Positions 14,335 to 16,144 of a DNA stretch of 16,144 bases are shown in pieces. The position numbers and the translations under genes are program-made. The stretch is from Desulfuromonadaceae bacterium GWC2_58_13 (lineage in GTDB: Bacteria > Desulfobacterota > Desulfuromonadia > Desulfuromonadales > Trichloromonadaceae), in NCBI GenBank assembly GCA_001825565.1, contig MHXM01000118.1, positions 24,837-40,980 of the forward strand, given 5' to 3'. The notes under the pieces are model-generated. The model was not told where the DNA came from. It made no database searches and was given only the letters and a program-made list of their open reading frames with translations. The number at the start of each line of letters is the position of its first letter. The stretch's first letter is position 1.

Positions 14335-14447
14335 AGTGAATCCACCGTTGGAAAAGTGTCGCAATACGAAGTAGACTTAGCAACAGTGAATGAACAGAAT
14401 TCCACAGGTAATTTGATCCGAATTCAATTTTCAATCAAAGGTGTGTT

Positions 14448-15665
14448 ATGACAAACGGGAGGCCGACAATTCTCTTTGTGGATGATGAACAAAGCATTCT
14501 CAAGGCGCTCAGACGGTTGTTTCTTGATGAAGAGTACGAATTGCATTTTGCCGGGAGCGGTGCCGAGGGGCTGATCATTCTACAGAACGAGCCGATTGAC
14601 CTGGTGGTTTCCGATGTTCGGATGCCCGAAATGGATGGCATCGAATTCCTGACCAGGGTCAAGGAGCTTTACCCGCCGATCGCGCGGATACTCCTCAGTG
14701 GTTATGCCGAAAAATCGAGCGTTGTCAAGGCATTGGCCGAGGGATGCGCGCAGCAGGTTTTGGCCAAACCCTGGGATGCAGAGGAGTTGAAGGAGGTCAT
14801 TCACGACGCCTTGAAGCAGCTCGGTCAACAAAAACCGAACGGGGAGCCGATGCAGACCCTGATCAACTCGCTGGCGCATCTTCCGCCCTTGCCGCGGATC
14901 TACCATGAACTCCGAGAGTGTCTGGCCGACCGGGACAATTTTACCATCGATCATGTGGTGAAAATCGTGGCCGGGGACGCCGCCACCTCCGCGGATCTGC
15001 TCCGCTGGGCTAACTCCGCGCTGTTTGGCCAGCGGGGAAAGGTCGATTCGGTCAAACGGGCCATTCTTCTGCTGGGGACCGACGTCGTCGAGAGTCTGGT
15101 GCTGTCCATGGCGATAGGGGGCAGCGTCGGTGCCCTGACCAAAGGATTTGACCACAAGGGTTTGCAGAAGCACGCCATGGGATGCGCCATTGTCGCCAGA
15201 CTGCTGGCACAAGACCAGACCGATGCCGGCCCCGAACTGGCCGATCACGCCTTTATCGCGGGATTGTTGCATGACATCGGCGTGCTTGCCGGCGCCGGGA
15301 TTTTTCCTGAAGCCTATGTGCGGGTAGGTCAACTGGCGGAAAGCGGGCAGCTGCTGCTGGCCGAGGCGGAGTTCGAGGTTCTGCATACCACGCACCAGGA
15401 GATCGGGGCCATTCTGGCGGATTGGTGGACGCTCCCGAAATTTATCGCTAGCGCCATCCGCTGGCATCTTGCACCGGAGAACGCCACCGAAGATAAAAAA
15501 GTTGTCGAACTGGTGGCATTGGCAAATGTCCTGAGCTGTGAATTCGGCTTAGGTGTCAGTGGTAACCACCGCGACCCCGTCGTGCCGGAAGATCTCAGGG
15601 TTCGCTATGGCTTGACCCCCGAAAGAATCGAGGAATTGAGAGAAAAAGCCAGCAAAGCCATCTGA
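14448..15665 (+). CDS. Response regulator with HDOD output domain
   Basis: This 405-residue protein fuses an N-terminal receiver (about 6-120) to an HDOD domain (about 140-335). Receiver residues D12/D13, phosphoacceptor D56 (VVSDVRMPEMDG), S84 and K107 (LAKPWD) are present, so it should be phosphorylated by a histidine kinase. The SGYAEKSSVVKALAEG and AKPWDAEEL segments resemble HupR/RpfG-type receivers. The HDOD part has LPPLPRIYHELREC, LLRWANSALFG, and LLHDIG (H275, D276), ending with WTLPKFIASAIRWHLAP. HDOD proteins are regulatory relatives of HD phosphohydrolases; most have no shown enzymatic activity. AAAGGTG precedes the ATG at 14448. It is divergent from the crotonase gene, and no kinase partner lies nearby. 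Confidence 0.92.
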   Translation: MTNGRPTILFVDDEQSILKALRRLFLDEEYELHFAGSGAEGLIILQNEPIDLVVSDVRMPEMDGIEFLTRVKELYPPIARILLSGYAEKSSVVKALAEGCAQQVLAKPWDAEELKEVIHDALKQLGQQKPNGEPMQTLINSLAHLPPLPRIYHELRECLADRDNFTIDHVVKIVAGDAATSADLLRWANSALFGQRGKVDSVKRAILLLGTDVVESLVLSMAIGGSVGALTKGFDHKGLQKHAMGCAIVARLLAQDQTDAGPELADHAFIAGLLHDIGVLAGAGIFPEAYVRVGQLAESGQLLLAEAEFEVLHTTHQEIGAILADWWTLPKFIASAIRWHLAPENATEDKKVVELVALANVLSCEFGLGVSGNHRDPVVPEDLRVRYGLTPERIEELREKASKAI

Positions 15666-15697
15666 GCACCCTCCAGTCCGTTCCCATGAATGAAAAA

Positions 15698-15720
15698 GGG
15701 GCGGCCCTGTGGGCCGCCCC
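15698..15720. terminator. GC-rich hairpin downstream of the HDOD regulator
   Basis: A perfect 10-bp stem GGGGCGGCCC/GGGCCGCCCC has the 3-nt loop TGT, 32 nt after the stop codon. Five A residues precede it on the plus strand, so the classic hairpin-plus-U-tract form exists for leftward transcripts. The rightward transcript continues UCACUCG. It probably ends the HDOD transcript and shields it from the mobile-element side. Confidence 0.7.
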
Positions 15721-15754
15721 TCACTCGTTGCGTGCGTCTTCGGATTGAAAAACC

Positions 15755-15829
15755 TTCCTGCTCGACACACTGGACAAAGAGCTTGAGCAACGCGGTCACC
15801 AGTTCGTCCGTTACGCAGACGACTTCGTC
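15755..15829 (+). pseudogene. Relic of a group II intron reverse transcriptase/maturase
   Basis: A short rightward frame reads LLDTLDKELEQRGHQF then VRYADDFV. This is the well-known stretch of group II intron-encoded reverse transcriptases leading into the catalytic YADD box (15812-15823). An in-frame stop (15746-15748) precedes it and the similarity ends just after the YADD box, so only about 25 codons of a protein of some 400 or more residues remain. No intron domain V was recognised nearby. It is a non-functional fragment of an older mobile element, next to an IS element. Confidence 0.75.
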
Positions 15830-15885
15830 AAAGAATTGTGGGTGAAGATCCATTACCCGGCTACTCGATTCGCATCTATATTTCT

Positions 15886-16144
15886 AGGAGTTTGTCGGAC
15901 TTTTCATTCGCAAAATGTTAAAATCTCCGGGCGTTGAAAACTCCTGCTGAGGCCAAATACCGATGAGTCACACGTTCCGCCAAGTTGACCGAGAAACACT
16001 GTACCTGTTGCCGCCGTCTCTGGACGACTGGTTGCCCGACGGGCATCTGGCCCGCTTCGTCGTCGAAATGGTGGCGCAGCTTGACCTCACTTCGATCAAG
16101 GCTGCCTACGCCGGTCGTGGTTCCAAGGCTCATCATCCGGAGAT
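15886..16144 (+). mobile_element. IS1182-family insertion sequence, left end, cut by the window edge
   Basis: The transposase start and about 77 bp upstream of it form the left part of an insertion sequence. The left terminus probably lies near AGGAGTTTGTCGGAC (15886-15900), where the sequence turns AT-rich. This is inferred because the right end is not in view and no inverted-repeat comparison can be made. Confidence 0.55.
15963..16144 (+). CDS. IS1182-family transposase, N-terminal part
   Basis: An open frame runs from the ATG at 15963 through the window edge (about 60 residues seen). It reads FRQVDRETLYLLPPSLDDWL, then PDGHLARFVVEMVAQLDL, SIKAAYAGRGSKAHHPE. This matches the N-terminal pattern of IS1182/IS5-group transposases (F-x-x-x-R-x-x-x-x-L-x-P-P-S-L-x-x-W-L then a D-HLA-FV helix and a P at the start of the next helix). 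The DDE catalytic residues would lie beyond the edge, so I cannot say whether it is intact. A weak GAGG sits ten bases upstream of the ATG. Confidence 0.8.
   Translation, partial: MSHTFRQVDRETLYLLPPSLDDWLPDGHLARFVVEMVAQLDLTSIKAAYAGRGSKAHHPE

Noticed and set aside
14398..14425. Two GAATTC words 22 bp apart upstream of the HDOD gene as a regulatory repeat
   Set aside because: Six-base matches in an AT-rich promoter region are expected by chance, and the flanking bases do not extend the repeat.
15605..15853. Leftward frame of 82 codons across the HDOD terminator and the intron relic
   Set aside because: It reads through a terminator hairpin and is antisense to the YADD-box fragment, with no family resemblance.
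1..16144. CRISPR array, tRNA, rRNA, riboswitch, toxin-antitoxin or phage-defence genes
   Set aside because: No regularly spaced repeats, cloverleaf, rRNA-like sequence, known aptamer or small paired genes of these types were seen on either strand. No thiamine (THI) box was seen near thiL.

Overview
The window looks like chromosome of a Desulfuromonadales/Geobacter-type bacterium (Desulfobacterota). This is inferred from the moderately high GC content, the gene mix (REC-HDOD regulator, chemosensory operon with a sensorless MCP, full branched-chain-type ABC transporter, ATP-dependent PEP carboxykinase, crotonase) and protein-level resemblance; no database search was possible. Most of it is ordinary, densely packed core metabolism and signalling. 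The right edge and one small intergenic island are mobile-element territory.

Left block (1-6574, all leftward). In transcription order it holds lon (TTG start), thiL (coupled by an ATGA overlap), a 149-bp MITE-like insertion, then a chemotaxis operon: cheR (TTG start), a membrane MCP with almost no periplasmic domain, cheW, cheY and the first nine codons of a probable cheA running off the left edge. CheR methylates the MCP. CheW links the MCP to CheA, which would phosphorylate the single-domain CheY.

Divergent control region (6575-7072, 498 nt). It separates lon from a rightward transporter operon. It is AT-rich near the transporter and carries a plausible sigma70 promoter whose -10 lies inside an inverted repeat.

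Transporter operon (7073-11642, rightward). Order: periplasmic binding protein, two permeases, two ATPases (livKHMGF layout). The last four genes overlap or touch at their stops and starts. The binding-protein gene is separated from the permeases by a nested stem-loop without a U-tract. The substrate cannot be decided from sequence alone; amino acids are the family default. A hairpin terminator at 11672-11708 lies between this operon and the convergent pckA.

Right-centre (11737-14259, leftward). pckA (gluconeogenic/anaplerotic PEP carboxykinase) has its own extended -10 promoter and a leader with competing inverted repeats. Upstream of it is an enoyl-CoA hydratase/crotonase gene.

Right end (14448-16144). 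A rightward REC-HDOD response regulator is followed by a strong GC hairpin, a relic of a group II intron reverse transcriptase (YADD box, both sides missing), and the start of an IS1182-family transposase cut by the window edge.

I found no clear novel system. The best leads are the MITE-like element whose target-site duplication supplies the thiL stop codon, the operator/promoter overlap at the transporter, the nested livK-livH stem-loop, and the layered mobile-element debris at the right edge.
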